A DNA stretch of 64,000 nt. It comes from Clostridium sp. MCC353. GTDB taxonomy: Bacteria; Bacillota; Clostridia; Lachnospirales; Lachnospiraceae. The notes beneath the pieces are model-generated. The model searched no databases. It saw nothing but the letters and a program-made list of their open reading frames with translations, and was not told where the DNA came from. Below, piece after piece: positions 1-9,271 of this stretch. Position 1 is the stretch's first letter. Every line of letters begins with the position of its first letter. The position numbers and the translations under genes were made by a program. The DNA lies in NCBI RefSeq assembly GCF_018785315.1, contig NZ_WQPN01000109.1, positions 153,011 to 217,010 of the forward strand. The letters run 5' to 3'.

Positions 1-240
<240 letters not shown>

Positions 241-392
241 CAGCGGCAAAAGCGTTAAATTTGCTTCTTTACAGCTTTTCAATTTTCCGATTTTTATGGT
301 ATGGGTTGTCGTCCCATATTTGCAGTAGAAAAGTTCATAACTCCGTGGTATACTCTGATTTAACAAAAAAATCAGAAGTTAAAGGAGAAAAC

Positions 393-593
393 ATGAAGTA
401 TACAATAGATGAATTAACCGCGGCCAAAAGGCAAATTGATTCAACTCTGCACAAGCTAAGAGAAACAGTAAAAACATTTGAATCAAAGGATAATTCCGAG
501 CGTTATAAATCACAAATCACATTGGCAAAGAGAAGAATAAAAGCCTTTGAAATTGCAAATTATTTTATAGAGAATGAGATTAAGAATTGCTAA
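393..593 (+). CDS. Small helical protein of unknown function
   Basis: This is a 66-residue protein (MKYTIDELTAAKRQIDSTLH at the start) that I do not recognise. It is highly charged, predicted mostly alpha-helical, and has no membrane segment or Cys pair. The frame is open upstream of the ATG at 393, but an AAAGGAG ribosome-binding site ending 6 bases before that ATG sets the start. It is the only plus-strand gene in the mobile element segment and sits between the recombinase and the TnpW-like gene, divergent from the former. Its base composition is richer in A and T than its neighbours, so it may be a separate acquisition. It could be a small regulator of excision, but nothing in the sequence proves that. 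Confidence 0.6.
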   Translation: MKYTIDELTAAKRQIDSTLHKLRETVKTFESKDNSERYKSQITLAKRRIKAFEIANYFIENEIKNC

Positions 594-657
594 AGCACTT
601 CCGATTTTCGTTCCAGCGGTCATGCTCCCTGGCATGGCCGCTTTTCCATGCCCCGGT

Positions 658-852
658 TCACGCCGGATAAGTCGGCTCCTGTGTAGCAGCGGCTTCCGCT
701 TCCAGTACCCGCGCCATTTTGTCGGCGGCTGTGGTTGTGGTGTCTTTCTTGAAATAGCCGGACACGACAAGGACGGAATTGCCCATGCGGATTTCCGTCA
801 CACAGTCAGGGCGGCGGGTGGTGCGGGTGTCGTGCTGCTTGTTATCTGCCAT
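658..852 (-). CDS. TnpW-like small transposon protein
   Basis: This is a 64-residue protein with a polar N-terminus and a core CVTEIRMGNSVLVVSGYFKK, the pattern of the small TnpW family encoded in clostridial conjugative and mobilizable elements next to serine recombinases. Its biochemical role is not known to me. The ATG at 852 was chosen because a GGAG-type site precedes it; the frame is open further upstream but gives an Arg-rich, unlikely extension. It lies 14 bases after the stop of the DnaC-like gene and is probably co-transcribed with it. Confidence 0.65.
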   Translation of the reverse strand: MADNKQHDTRTTRRPDCVTEIRMGNSVLVVSGYFKKDTTTTAADKMARVLEAEAAATQEPTYPA

Positions 853-866
853 AGGCAATACTCCTT

Positions 867-1709
867 TCAGTCGGTAATCAGTTTCTTCATGCTCTCCATT
901 TTCCGCTTGGCGGTTTCCTGCCGGAAGTTGTCGCCGGTAAAGCGTACCGGGACGCACATGGAAAGCAGGCGGTCATAAATCCGGGAATGGGCGGTGTCCT
1001 CCGGGTTGTGCAGGTCGTCCAGCGTAAGGTTGGTCGTGACGATCAGCGGCTTGCCGCTGCGGTAACGGCTGTCAATCACATTGAACACCTGTTCCAGCCC
1101 GTATTCCGTCCCGCGTTCCATGCCGAAGTCGTCAAGGATCAGCAGCGGATAACGACAAAGGCGGGAAATGTACTCGTTGCGCCCCTCAAAGCTGGCGGCA
1201 AGGTCATTGAGGATAAGAGCAAAGTTCGTCATGCGGACGGGGATTTCTTTCTCCATGAGGGCGTTTGCGATACAGCCTGCAAGGTAGCTTTTGCCGGTGC
1301 CTACGCCGCCCCAGAACAGGCAGCCGATATTGTCTGTCCGCATATCTTCCCAATGCTCCACATACCGGCGGGCAAGCCCGGTCTGCGGGTTCCTGCCGTT
1401 GTCGTTCTCGAAAGTCCAGTCCCGCATGGTGGGGTCGGTAAAGCCCCGGCGTTTCAGTTCTTCCACGGTGTCAAGGTGTCTGCGCCGCTTTTCGGCGGCT
1501 TCCCGTTCCTCGCGGGCGGTTCTCTGGCAGTCGCACTCTGCCGGGTGGCGGTCGCGCCCGAAGATAGCGGCCTTATCCGGCGCAAAATAGGCTTCTTTCG
1601 GCTTGCGGCACTTGCCGCAGTACAGTAAACCGTCCTCGCCGGTGTAGTCCTCCGGCTCCGGGATGGTGGTCGTCATATTCTCCAAAACCGCGTTGATTTC
1701 ATTCTTCAT
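867..1709 (-). CDS. DnaC/IstB-like AAA+ ATPase of the mobile element
   Basis: The 280-residue protein has an N-terminal zinc-binding pattern (Cys31, Cys34, Cys59, Cys61), a charged helical linker, then an AAA+ domain with Walker A GGVGTGKS at 134-141 and Walker B LLILDDFG near 190. This is the architecture of DnaC-like helicase loaders encoded by clostridial integrative elements, where they are thought to support replication of the excised form together with the RepA-like protein encoded just upstream. The start ATG at 1709 has an AGGAGG site upstream. It overlaps the stop of the RepA-like gene by four bases (ATGA), implying translational coupling. Confidence 0.85.
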   Translation of the reverse strand: MKNEINAVLENMTTTIPEPEDYTGEDGLLYCGKCRKPKEAYFAPDKAAIFGRDRHPAECDCQRTAREEREAAEKRRRHLDTVEELKRRGFTDPTMRDWTFENDNGRNPQTGLARRYVEHWEDMRTDNIGCLFWGGVGTGKSYLAGCIANALMEKEIPVRMTNFALILNDLAASFEGRNEYISRLCRYPLLILDDFGMERGTEYGLEQVFNVIDSRYRSGKPLIVTTNLTLDDLHNPEDTAHSRIYDRLLSMCVPVRFTGDNFRQETAKRKMESMKKLITD

Positions 1710-2500
1710 AAACTCTCGCCCTCCTTGCATGAGTAGTCTGGTATGCCCTTTTTAGGGGCTTCCTTTTTGTCGTTCCCCGCCCATATCCGCAGGGCGGCGG
1801 CATAGTTCTGGTAGCTTTTCCCGTTGGCGGCAAGGTAGCGGCTCATTTCCTCGATGAACCGTTCCAGCCTGTCAGGGTACTCTGCCTGCAACTCGTCGTA
1901 TTCGGTCTGTGACAGAAAAATATTTCCATATCGGCCATAGGGCGCGGACGGCCCCCCACTCACTCCCTTTGTTTGGCTCTCTGTAAGGTTGTTTATAGTA
2001 GTTTGGTTAGGGGACGGTTTTCCGACCATCATAAGGTCGGTTTTCTGACCATCAGTAGGACGGTTTTCCGGCTCTATGAGGGGCGGACTTCCGGCCATCA
2101 GTTGGTCTGAAAACTGTACCTGTGGCACTGGCGGTACTTTGACATAAAGCCGGTTCGGTGCGGAGAAGCCGCCCCGTTCCCGTTCCAACAGCCCCGCCGT
2201 GTCCAGTTCATTAAGCGCCCCCTTGATGGTGGTGCTGCCTTTATCCAGTATTTCTGCTATCTCCGCGATGGGATAGATAATATAAATCCTGCCCTCGTCG
2301 TCCAGCCACTTGTTTTTCTGGGAGAGGGTGGAACGGTCTAACAGCAGCGAATACAGCAGCTTGGCGGTCTGTGAAATCTCCATTTTCAGCAGGAAACGGG
2401 GATACGGCAGATAGGCGGGCAGCCGCGTGTCTGCCCTGATATAATCAGCGATAGGATCACCTCCCTGTGTTCGGGTTGATTTTGGCGTATTGTCACGCAT
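1706..2500 (-). CDS. RepA-like replication initiator with N-terminal winged helix
   Basis: The 264-residue protein opens with MRDNTPKSTR and carries the conserved block ISQTAKLLYSLLLDRSTLS followed by IAEILDKGSTTIKGALNEL, typical of the RepA_N / replication initiator protein A family of Gram-positive plasmids and integrative elements; this N-terminal half is a winged helix-turn-helix. A variable, probably disordered middle (residues 125-190) leads to a short conserved C-terminal region ending KKGIPDYSC. Together with the coupled DnaC-like loader it probably replicates the circular intermediate. The start at 2500 fits the family; an in-frame ATG at 2557 is possible because the ribosome-binding site at 2500 is weak. 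Confidence 0.75.
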   Translation of the reverse strand: MRDNTPKSTRTQGGDPIADYIRADTRLPAYLPYPRFLLKMEISQTAKLLYSLLLDRSTLSQKNKWLDDEGRIYIIYPIAEIAEILDKGSTTIKGALNELDTAGLLERERGGFSAPNRLYVKVPPVPQVQFSDQLMAGSPPLIEPENRPTDGQKTDLMMVGKPSPNQTTINNLTESQTKGVSGGPSAPYGRYGNIFLSQTEYDELQAEYPDRLERFIEEMSRYLAANGKSYQNYAAALRIWAGNDKKEAPKKGIPDYSCKEGESL

Positions 2501-2572
2501 TAAAACGCCGTTTCCGGGGGAAAAGGATAAATGTATCGCGTACCCTTTGACACCCACGAAAAAAGCCTTGAT

Positions 2573-2959
2573 TTATGCGGGTTTGAAAGGCTCTAAAGCG
2601 TGACATCTCTGCCTTTGTTTCCGCTTTCTCTCGGCGGCTTTGATTTTCTTCATGCGCCCGGCGCAGTCGGGGCAGTATTTTCCCCGGTTGGATTTGGGGA
2701 CAAAGGCCGCCCCGCAGACGGCACACCGTTTCCGGCTTCCCCGGCACAAGAGGGCTGCGGCCAGCTCCCCGTCAAGGGGCAGGACAGCCACACGGAACCA
2801 GTGGCACATGAGGGAAAAGGAAATGCTCTGGACGCACACGCAAGGCTCCCCGTCGTCCAATAGCAGGCAGTTCCCCTCATCGTAGTTACAGCACTCATGT
2901 ACCAGCCGCCGCGCCCGCCGGTGCTGGCGGTAGTCCATGTGGGGCAGGTTATCGCTCAT
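2573..2959 (-). CDS. Cysteine-rich VLP-domain protein
   Basis: This is a 128-residue basic protein with CC at 23-24, CVC at 40-42, an R-V-A-V-L-P-L-D (VLP) core near 57-63, and a C-terminal zinc ribbon (CAVC at 79-82, CPDC at 96-99) followed by a very basic tail. These are the marks of the cysteine-rich VLP family found between relaxase and replication genes in clostridial mobile elements; its function is not established, but zinc-dependent nucleic acid binding is likely. The ATG at 2959 overlaps the relaxase stop by 11 bases, so the two are coupled. A longer upstream reading is a shadow of the relaxase frame. Confidence 0.75.
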   Translation of the reverse strand: MSDNLPHMDYRQHRRARRLVHECCNYDEGNCLLLDDGEPCVCVQSISFSLMCHWFRVAVLPLDGELAAALLCRGSRKRCAVCGAAFVPKSNRGKYCPDCAGRMKKIKAAERKRKQRQRCHALEPFKPA

Positions 2960-4583
2960 GGCTCTGCTCCTTTCTGCGGTGCGGCTCGTCCCGGCGCAAA
3001 ATCTGGTCGATGTTCCGCTTGACGGTCTGCAACTCCTTGAACCGCTGTTTCTGTTCGTGATAGGTGTTATACAGGCCGTCTTTCTCGGAGATAAGCTGCT
3101 CGATCTCGGCCTGCAACGCTTTCCGGGCGGGCAGCTTGGTAATGCCATGCGCCTTGAAATACCGGGCTGCTGCGTCGGCTATGATAAAATCGCTCTCATG
3201 GGCCTGCCGGTATGCGGCGCGGGCTTTCTCGGATTTCTGTGCCCGCAGCCCGTCGCGGGCGGCCTTGGTCTGGGCGTAGGCCAACACCTGCCGCTGCAAC
3301 TTCTTTTTCCCTTGCAGCTTCGTTTCCAGTGCTTTCAGTTCGCCGCTGGTCTGGCGCATTTTCTGATAGGCGGTGTCAACGGCGGCTTCTAACTGCTCCG
3401 GGGAAGTAAAGCCGTATTGCTGGTAGACGGACAGCGTTTTGGCGGCCTGCTTCAGATTGTGTATCTTCGCCCAGCGTTCATAGCCCCGGCCTTTGCCCTC
3501 GGCCATTTTCTGCTCAATGTCCACAAGCCGCTGCACTCCGTCCTGTTTCGGGGCGGCTATCTCGGCTCTGGCAACCTGCAAGCGGTCTTTTATGGTGCGT
3601 GGGGGATCGGGGGATCTGGCTGGCGCTTCGGCTGCTCTGGCGGCGTTTTGCTCTAAAACGGCAAAGACAGCGGCGCGGTCAAAATCGTCGCCCAGCTTCC
3701 GGGCGGTAATTGGCTTTGTCCTGTCCGGCGTGAGGTAGGAAAGCCGCCCCCGGCTCTCCTTGACGGTCACACCCTCCTGCAGCAACAGAGAGGAAAACTC
3801 GTCAAAGCTGGCGGCGGTGGCAAGGGCTTTCCGTAGGGTCTGCCGCAGCTTCTCCTTGTTCGTTTCAAACTTGGTCTGCCGGGGCGTGATACTATCGGCA
3901 ATCATGGGGGCGTTCTGCTTGTCCAGCGCGGCCTGTCCCTTTTTCTGCGCCCAATACTCCCGGTCGGTGACGCGGTTCTTGCTGCCGTTCAAGAGGTCGA
4001 TTTGATAAAGCCCCTCCCGGTGGCACATCTCCATGACTTCGGATTTGAAGTAGCGCAGGGCAGCGTCGGTACATCGGTGCTTGCAGCCGACTTTCGTATC
4101 GGCCGGCCTGTCCATGTAGGGCAGGAACGGCACTTCCTCAATCCGCAGGCTGTTTATGACGATATGCACATGAATGTTGCCGCTGTGGTTATGCCCGTCC
4201 GGGTGGGTGCAGACAAGGGCCTGGTGGCCGGGAAAATGCTCTTTACAGAATTGTTCCCCCAACGCCTGCGCCCGGTCTACGGTCAGGCCGTTGTCCGGCC
4301 CGTCCCGCGGGTCAAAGCTGATGATGTAGTGGTGGCTTTTCACATCTTCCCGCCGCTGGTTTTTCTGATAGCGGAGATTGGCCCGCATACACGCAACGGC
4401 AAAATCCTCCCCGTCGCAGTTCAGCGTGGACAGCCGGTAGTCCTCGCGGGGGATAAGCCTGCCGGTTTCATCAAGGACGGGCTTCATGGTAAACTCGTCA
4501 TGCTCAAAGAGAAGATATTGCTCGGCGGCTCCGTAGTCGGCGTTTTTAGAGTTGATATGCTTGAGTGTTGCCAACCGCGTCAC
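2949..4583 (-). CDS. MobA/MobL-type relaxase
   Basis: A 544-residue conjugative relaxase. The N-terminal nuclease domain shows the HUH metal site HPDGHNHSGNIHVHIVIN (His127, His131, His133, His138, His140) and a conserved SHHYIISFDPRD segment near 83-94. The C-terminal 250 residues are charged and coiled-coil rich. Relaxases of this kind nick oriT, stay bound to the 5' end and lead the transferred strand into the recipient. MobC is encoded directly upstream with a 38-base overlap, and the Cys-rich VLP gene overlaps the stop. No coupling protein or type IV secretion gene is visible here, so the element either carries them left of the window or is mobilised by another element. Confidence 0.9.
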   Translation of the reverse strand: MTRLATLKHINSKNADYGAAEQYLLFEHDEFTMKPVLDETGRLIPREDYRLSTLNCDGEDFAVACMRANLRYQKNQRREDVKSHHYIISFDPRDGPDNGLTVDRAQALGEQFCKEHFPGHQALVCTHPDGHNHSGNIHVHIVINSLRIEEVPFLPYMDRPADTKVGCKHRCTDAALRYFKSEVMEMCHREGLYQIDLLNGSKNRVTDREYWAQKKGQAALDKQNAPMIADSITPRQTKFETNKEKLRQTLRKALATAASFDEFSSLLLQEGVTVKESRGRLSYLTPDRTKPITARKLGDDFDRAAVFAVLEQNAARAAEAPARSPDPPRTIKDRLQVARAEIAAPKQDGVQRLVDIEQKMAEGKGRGYERWAKIHNLKQAAKTLSVYQQYGFTSPEQLEAAVDTAYQKMRQTSGELKALETKLQGKKKLQRQVLAYAQTKAARDGLRAQKSEKARAAYRQAHESDFIIADAAARYFKAHGITKLPARKALQAEIEQLISEKDGLYNTYHEQKQRFKELQTVKRNIDQILRRDEPHRRKEQSHER

Positions 4584-4944
4584 CTACTTTCTTGAGGACT
4601 TCATACTTGAGGACGGCAAGGTCGGATATGGCGGCGCGTACCTCGCCGGAAAGGGTGTTGTAGGGTACGCCGTATTCGTTCAGATACCGGGCAATCTGAT
4701 TGAGGTTGCCGCCGATCCTGCCGTACTCGGCTGTCAGCTTCCCGACAGCGGAAAGCAACTCGTCATTGACCGACGACACATGGACAACCGGGCGTATGGT
4801 CGCCCGCCGTATCGCCTGCCGGAGAAATTCGGACTGGCTGATACCATAGGGCGCAAGCCGCGCTGTGAAGTCGGCATACTCATCTTCGGACAGCCGGGTT
4901 TTCACAACGCGGCTGCGGTGGGGCGTGTTGTATTTCTTTCGCAT
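4546..4944 (-). CDS. MobC-like relaxosome accessory protein
   Basis: This is a 132-residue basic protein with an N-terminal ribbon-helix-helix (VKTRLSEDEYADFTARL, then ISQSEFLRQAIRR) and the MobC signature GGNLNQIARYLNEYG around residues 90-105. MobC proteins bind oriT, help melt the nic region and recruit the relaxase. A strong AGGAGG site lies 7 bases before the ATG at 4944; upstream in-frame codons read through a non-coding region and were rejected. It overlaps the relaxase gene by 38 bases and sits directly downstream of the intergenic region proposed as oriT. Confidence 0.85.
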   Translation of the reverse strand: MRKKYNTPHRSRVVKTRLSEDEYADFTARLAPYGISQSEFLRQAIRRATIRPVVHVSSVNDELLSAVGKLTAEYGRIGGNLNQIARYLNEYGVPYNTLSGEVRAAISDLAVLKYEVLKKVGDAVGNTQAYQL

Positions 4945-5370
4945 GGTGTGACCTCCTTTCTCGCCCGTAAGGGCGCATGAGCAGGGTTTGGGGAAGGCAC
5001 TCCCCAACAAGTTTCCCGCGAGGGGCAAAACTGCAGAATTGCGGATTTTGGCACCGTGGTAGAAACTTGCTCTCCGTGACTGCAAACTTTCTCTCACTTC
5101 CGTCCGCCACTTTTTTGGAAAACTGCAACCACAAAAGTTTGTTTCTCTTTTTCTGCTACTACTAATCCTGTAAAGGGCATTCCTGCCCGCTTTCGCTAAA
5201 ATGACACCGGACGCAGTGGTTTCTACCCGGTGTTGGAGAAATCCTTTCTCTTTGCCCTCTACTACGGGTAAATGCTCCAAATGCCAAACACCAGGGCAGA
5301 AAAATTCCCTCCTCGCTTACTACTACAACCGGCAGGGGGCAAAATGGCCGGGAGCGGAGCCGGACAACAA
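4945..5370. other. Non-coding region upstream of mobC, candidate oriT
   Basis: About 425 bases without a convincing gene lie between mobC and the terminator of the Orf8-like gene. In elements with this gene order the origin of transfer usually lies directly upstream of the MobC/relaxase pair. The stretch contains short inverted repeats such as TTGGGGA...TCCCCAA near 4987-5009, as expected near a nic site, but I cannot identify the nick. The oriT assignment is inference from position. Confidence 0.4.
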
Positions 5371-5404
5371 AAAAAGCAGTAAATCTTTTTCAAGACTTAC
5401 TGCT
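5371..5404 (-). terminator. Rho-independent terminator after the Orf8-like gene
   Basis: An inverted repeat (AGCAGTAA at 5375-5382 with TTACTGCT at 5397-5404) is followed on the minus strand by a run of eight T. It ends the Orf7/Orf8-like transcript before the presumed oriT. Confidence 0.8.
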
Positions 5405-5441
5405 TTCGCTGGCCGCGTCGGTGGCGGCTGGTATTCAGTTT

Positions 5442-5654
5442 TTATGACTTGTCCGGTGGTTCGTCAAGCCGGAACTTGAATTGACAGTCAATTAACCGCT
5501 GCTTTACATAGTCCTCCACCTCGGCGTTGACCTGCCCGTTCACTTTTGAGAAATAGCGGATATATCCGGCGTAGTGGAGCAGGACAGCGTTCACGGCTTC
5601 TGGGTCGCCCTCACGGGCTTTGAGGATTGTTTCATAGGGGAGAAGTCTACTCAT
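5442..5654 (-). CDS. Helix-turn-helix protein, Tn916 Orf8-like
   Basis: This 70-residue protein contains LPYETILKAREGDPEAVNAV and LLHYAGYIRYFSK, the hallmark of the small helix-turn-helix proteins (Tn916 Orf8 type) that precede conjugation genes in many Gram-positive elements. In Tn916-like elements the Orf7/Orf8 pair drives transcription of excision and transfer genes; that role is inferred here. Its start overlaps the stop of the sigma-like gene by eight bases, giving a coupled two-gene unit, and a clear terminator follows. Confidence 0.8.
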   Translation of the reverse strand: MSRLLPYETILKAREGDPEAVNAVLLHYAGYIRYFSKVNGQVNAEVEDYVKQRLIDCQFKFRLDEPPDKS

Positions 5655-6069
5655 ACCGGCTCACCCCCATTTCTTCGCGTAGCCGCTGCAAGGCAAGCTG
5701 GATATGCCGCCCCGCTGTGCTGCGTGACCGGCCAATACACGCGCCGATCACGCGCTGCGGCTGGCGCAGAAAGTAATAGCGCAGGATTTCTTCCCGCGTC
5801 TGCTCCGGCAAAACAGAGATCGCGTCGGCAAGGGCGGCGTTGCAGAGCAGGACGGTCTGACCGCAGACGGTAAATGGGTATTCCTCGTCCGGCTCCGACG
5901 CGGCAAACTGGACAAACTTCTCGTTCATCAGATAGTCAAGGGAAACTTGCCGTTCCCATTGCCGTTTAAGCTTCAAAATCTTGTCCAAGGCGGCACAGCG
6001 GATAACAGTCTTGCAAAAGGCGTTGTACCTGCGCTGGATATATTCTTGATAGGCTATCTGGTCGGTCAT
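5647..6069 (-). CDS. Sigma-70-like regulator, Tn916 Orf7-like
   Basis: A 140-residue protein, the same length as Tn916 Orf7. The C-terminal half has the sigma region 4 pattern: ISVLPEQTREEILRYYFL, then GACIGRSRSTAGRHIQLALQ as the helix-turn-helix. The N-terminal 60 residues are a charged helix in place of sigma region 2. In Tn916 this protein activates the excision and transfer promoter. The start at 6069 has a GGGG-containing site (GAAAGGGGAATT) before it; a longer upstream frame is not needed. It is followed by and overlaps the Orf8-like gene, and lies downstream of tet(W) and the methyltransferase on the same strand, so read-through from tet(W) could couple transfer to drug exposure as in Tn916. 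Confidence 0.75.
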   Translation of the reverse strand: MTDQIAYQEYIQRRYNAFCKTVIRCAALDKILKLKRQWERQVSLDYLMNEKFVQFAASEPDEEYPFTVCGQTVLLCNAALADAISVLPEQTREEILRYYFLRQPQRVIGACIGRSRSTAGRHIQLALQRLREEMGVSRYE

Positions 6070-6161
6070 GGAAATTCCCCTTTCTGAATAATAGTGCGGG
6101 GCGGTGGCACTTCTTGCTGTCGCCCCTTGATTGCCTACCAGCAAAGGCGGGCGGGGCTGTC

Positions 6162-6184
6162 AACGGCTGCGCATATGCGCCGTT
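6162..6184. repeat. Palindrome between the methyltransferase and Orf7-like genes
   Basis: AACGGC and GCCGTT arms surround a nested GCATATGC palindrome, about 95 bases upstream of the Orf7-like start. No T-run follows on either strand, so an operator or recombination site is more likely than a terminator. Confidence 0.45.
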
Positions 6185-6240
6185 CATCTTGACCGTTGAC
6201 TGGCTCGGCTGGGTTTGCTATTTACCCGACAAACTTGAAT

Positions 6241-7008
6241 TTATTTTAAGCTATCACGTTTTACCTTCTTAAGCCTTACTATCATTACCATAGGAATTTC
6301 TTTGTTGGTTTTAAAACATTCTTCATAAAATCCATCAATGACAAATCCAGCTCTAAAACAAAGGTTAAAAATATCTTGTATGGAACGATGATAATAAATC
6401 TGCTCTTTCGGTTGCCCTTCAATCGCTATATCATAGTAACTGTGCGGTGTCATATATTTTTCAGTCAACGTGACAAAACAAGGGTGTTGCGTTGCAAAGA
6501 CAAAAATTCCGCTTTCCTGCAACAGTTCATAAACAGCCATAAGAAGTGGTTCAATATCCGTAATATCCATAATTGCCATATTAGAAACTGCTTTCGTAAA
6601 GGCTCGATTTCTTTTTAATTCTAATATACTTTTTCTATCGGTCGCATCCGCCACACAAAATTCAATTTGTTTTGCATATTGTGATTGCCGTCTTTTAGCC
6701 AATTCTATCATTTTTTTGCTGTAATCAAAAGCGACAACCGAAGCGCCTCTTTGTGCAAGATACGAAGAATAATTTCCATTGCCACACGCAATATCCAAAA
6801 TGTAATCCGCAGGATTAGGAGATAGAAGTTCCGTTACTTTGGGACGCACTACCTCTCTGTGAAATTCATTAGATTCGTCACCCATTGCATTATCCCAAAA
6901 TTGTGCGTTCTCCTCCCAGATTTTTTTACTTTCCTCTGTTCCCATGTTCTCTCCCACTCCCCAAATTTGCTTTTTTGCTTCCATTAAATCTTCCTTACTA
7001 TATTCCAT
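6241..7008 (-). CDS. Class I SAM-dependent methyltransferase
   Basis: This is a 255-residue protein with the SAM-binding motif I as ILDIACGNGNYSSYL, an acidic residue at the end of strand 2 (VVAFDYSKKM), and FVFATQHPCFVTLTEKY later in the fold. The substrate is unknown; the short insertions and length fit small-molecule methyltransferases. The ATG at 7008 was chosen over an upstream frame extension because it begins the family-like N-terminus MEYSKEDLMEAKKQIW. It lies 50 bases after tet(W) on the same strand and is visibly richer in A and T than tet(W) and the mob genes, suggesting a separate origin. It is probably co-expressed with tet(W), but I see no evidence that it contributes to resistance. 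Confidence 0.8.
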   Translation of the reverse strand: MEYSKEDLMEAKKQIWGVGENMGTEESKKIWEENAQFWDNAMGDESNEFHREVVRPKVTELLSPNPADYILDIACGNGNYSSYLAQRGASVVAFDYSKKMIELAKRRQSQYAKQIEFCVADATDRKSILELKRNRAFTKAVSNMAIMDITDIEPLLMAVYELLQESGIFVFATQHPCFVTLTEKYMTPHSYYDIAIEGQPKEQIYYHRSIQDIFNLCFRAGFVIDGFYEECFKTNKEIPMVMIVRLKKVKRDSLK

Positions 7009-7058
7009 TGTTACCCTCCATAACTTCTGATTGTTGCCGTCTTGACGATTATGTATCT

Positions 7059-8978
7059 TTACATTACCTTCTGAAACATATGGCGCACCTTGTCCAGGCG
7101 GCTGTTTGGACGGCGGGGCTGGATGACCGGCTGACCGACAGCGGCCTGATATCCTTTCAGCTCTGTAAGGCATACGCTCCGCCCGTTGGTGTAAAAGGCC
7201 AGATCAGTACGGTATGCCTGTATACAGCGGGCGGGAATCTCGCCAGTAAAGACAACTTCATCCTTTTTTACCTGGGCCGTTTCGATGGTGGCACAGTATT
7301 TCGGTGCATCATGATAAGCCCTGGAAAGGTATTCCTGGGGCGCATAGAGGATGAAGGAGAGATAAGGTTCCAGCAGCTGCGTCCCCGATTCCTTCAATGC
7401 CTGTTCCAATACAATCGGGGCCAATGAGCGGAAGTCCGCCGGCGTGCTGACCGGACTGTAATAAAGCCCGTATTCAAAGCAAATCTTACAGTCCGTTACG
7501 TTCCAGCCGAACAAGCCCTGCTCCAGCCCGTAACGGATACCATCCCTGACAGCGTTTTGAAAACTCTGGTTCAAGTATCCCAGCGAAACCCGGCTCTCGT
7601 ATTGTACACCGGAGCCAAGCGAGAGTGGTGTAACAGACAGTCCTATGGATGCCCAAAACGGGTTGGGCGGCACCTCGATATGGATGGTGTGGCTGGCTGC
7701 TTTGAGCGGCCGCTCCATATAAATGACGGAGGGTTCCTTTACCACTGTTTCAAGCTTGTATTTTTCCGACAGCAAAGCGGAAACAACCTCCAACTGCACC
7801 CGGCCCAAAAAAGAAAGAATGATCTCATGGGTGATGGAATCCACTTCGCAACGCAAAAGCGGGTCAGTATCCGCAAGTTGCGTAAGAGCGTCCAGCAGCC
7901 GTTCTCTTTGCGCTGCCGTTTTCGGCGCAATCGTCGTCCGCAGCATGGGGAGGGGGTCCTCGCGCCACCTTTTACGAGGGAGCCGGGTTTGGTCCCCTAA
8001 TACATCGTTTAACCTCACGCTGTCGCTGGGAAGGATAACAATTTCACCCTGATAAGCGGTGTCTGTCCGAACAATTTCCCCTTTGGATGGAATACGCATC
8101 TCTGTGATTTTCAGCTTTTCTCTCCCGGCCAGGGCCACCGTATCCCGCAGGCGCAGCGTTCCGCTGTATAACCGTAGATAGACACGCCGCTGGCCGCAAT
8201 CGGTGTACTCAACCTTGAAAACGCTGCCGCATAGGGCGGCGCCCCCCTGTTCCCCAATCGGTTGGAACAGCCCTGTCACCGCATCCATCAACGGTTGAAT
8301 GCCAAGGCCATTTTTGGCGCTGCCATGATAGACTGGGAACAGGGAGGCGTCTTGAACCCGCTGCTGTTCCTCCCGCGCAAGTTTTTCCCGGCTGATTGGT
8401 TCTCCTGCGATATACTTTTCCAATAATTCATCGTTATTTTCGATGACCGCATCCCATGCTTCTATGTCGGTATTTTCCTCCAGGACTATTTCCGGGGACA
8501 GCGACACCGTCTGCTTGATGATAATATCGGCGGAGAGCTTATCCCGAACAGACTGAACCACGCTCTGCAAATCAACGCCAGCCTGGTCGATCTTGTTGAT
8601 AAAGATAACGGTGGGAATGTTCATTTTCCGCAGGGCATGGAACAGAATACGGGTCTGGGCCTGCACGCCATCTTTAGCGGAGATCACCAAGATGGCCCCA
8701 TCTAAAACAGCCAAAGAGCGGTACACCTCCGCCAAAAAATCCATGTGGCCGGGCGTATCCACAATGTTAACTTTACATCTGTGCCACTGGAAGGAAGTGA
8801 CTGCCGCTTGAATGGTAATCCCACGCTGCCGCTCCAAAAACATGGTGTCCGTCCTCGTTGTCCCTTTTTCGACGCTCCCCGGTTCTGAAATGGCTCCGCT
8901 GGCATATAGCAGGCTCTCCGTCAAGGTCGTCTTTCCAGCGTCTACATGGGCAAGAATTCCAATATTGATTATTTTCAT
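7059..8978 (-). CDS. tet(W): Tetracycline ribosomal protection protein Tet(W)
   Basis: A 639-residue translational GTPase related to EF-G that removes tetracycline from the ribosomal A site. G1 is AHVDAGKTT (10-18), G3 DTPGH (74-78) and G4 NKID (128-131); the C-terminal region ends [20 protein letters not shown] and [16 protein letters not shown] as in all ribosomal protection proteins. The sequence reads as Tet(W) rather than Tet(M), Tet(O) or Tet(Q): it begins [20 protein letters not shown] and contains the [20 protein letters not shown] segment. The gene appears intact, with a GGGAGG ribosome-binding site. It is preceded by an attenuator leader and followed by a methyltransferase. Confidence 0.97.
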   Translation of the reverse strand: MKIINIGILAHVDAGKTTLTESLLYASGAISEPGSVEKGTTRTDTMFLERQRGITIQAAVTSFQWHRCKVNIVDTPGHMDFLAEVYRSLAVLDGAILVISAKDGVQAQTRILFHALRKMNIPTVIFINKIDQAGVDLQSVVQSVRDKLSADIIIKQTVSLSPEIVLEENTDIEAWDAVIENNDELLEKYIAGEPISREKLAREEQQRVQDASLFPVYHGSAKNGLGIQPLMDAVTGLFQPIGEQGGAALCGSVFKVEYTDCGQRRVYLRLYSGTLRLRDTVALAGREKLKITEMRIPSKGEIVRTDTAYQGEIVILPSDSVRLNDVLGDQTRLPRKRWREDPLPMLRTTIAPKTAAQRERLLDALTQLADTDPLLRCEVDSITHEIILSFLGRVQLEVVSALLSEKYKLETVVKEPSVIYMERPLKAASHTIHIEVPPNPFWASIGLSVTPLSLGSGVQYESRVSLGYLNQSFQNAVRDGIRYGLEQGLFGWNVTDCKICFEYGLYYSPVSTPADFRSLAPIVLEQALKESGTQLLEPYLSFILYAPQEYLSRAYHDAPKYCATIETAQVKKDEVVFTGEIPARCIQAYRTDLAFYTNGRSVCLTELKGYQAAVGQPVIQPRRPNSRLDKVRHMFQKVM

Positions 8979-9016
8979 GTGATTGTCCTCCCTTTACAGC
9001 CCCAAAGGGCATAAAA

Positions 9017-9051
9017 ATCCCCAGCAGTAAAATACTTTTACCACTGGGGAT
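9017..9051 (-). terminator. Attenuator terminator hairpin of tet(W)
   Basis: The stem ATCCCCAG/CTGGGGAT continues inward with AGTAAAA/TTTTACCACT and is followed on the minus strand by five T. It lies about 35 bases upstream of the tet(W) start. Confidence 0.8.
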
Positions 9052-9219
9052 TATAAGTTGCGGACATACACATATACAGCATACACCTGTTTGTGATTGC
9101 TGTTTTTGGGGATATGTCAAAATTGATAAGGCAAAAGTATTCTTAAATTGGGTACAAAAAACTAAGCCCCTACAAAAGGAGCTATCATAATCCTTTGTTC
9201 CCACTATTTGATTATAGTT

Positions 9220-9243
9220 TTATTTAAGAATACCTTGCCGCAT
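9220..9243 (-). CDS. tet(W) leader peptide
   Basis: A 7-codon reading frame (MRQGILK) preceded by AAAAGGAG. Its codons overlap one arm of the long leader hairpin, so ribosome position on this peptide could decide leader folding. It is assigned on arrangement, by analogy with tet(M) leaders. Confidence 0.6.
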   Translation of the reverse strand: MRQGILK

Positions 9244-9271
9244 ATTTTTTACTCCTTTTCTGGATTAAATC

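Noticed and set aside
574..978. Plus-strand frames inside the mob/rep region
   Set aside because: They are antisense to strong minus-strand genes, lack ribosome-binding sites and have GC-rich shadow composition.
2573..3148. Longer form of the Cys-rich VLP protein
   Set aside because: The N-terminal extension lies within the relaxase gene in another frame and is Arg/Ser-rich noise; the ATG at 2959 fits the coupled start.
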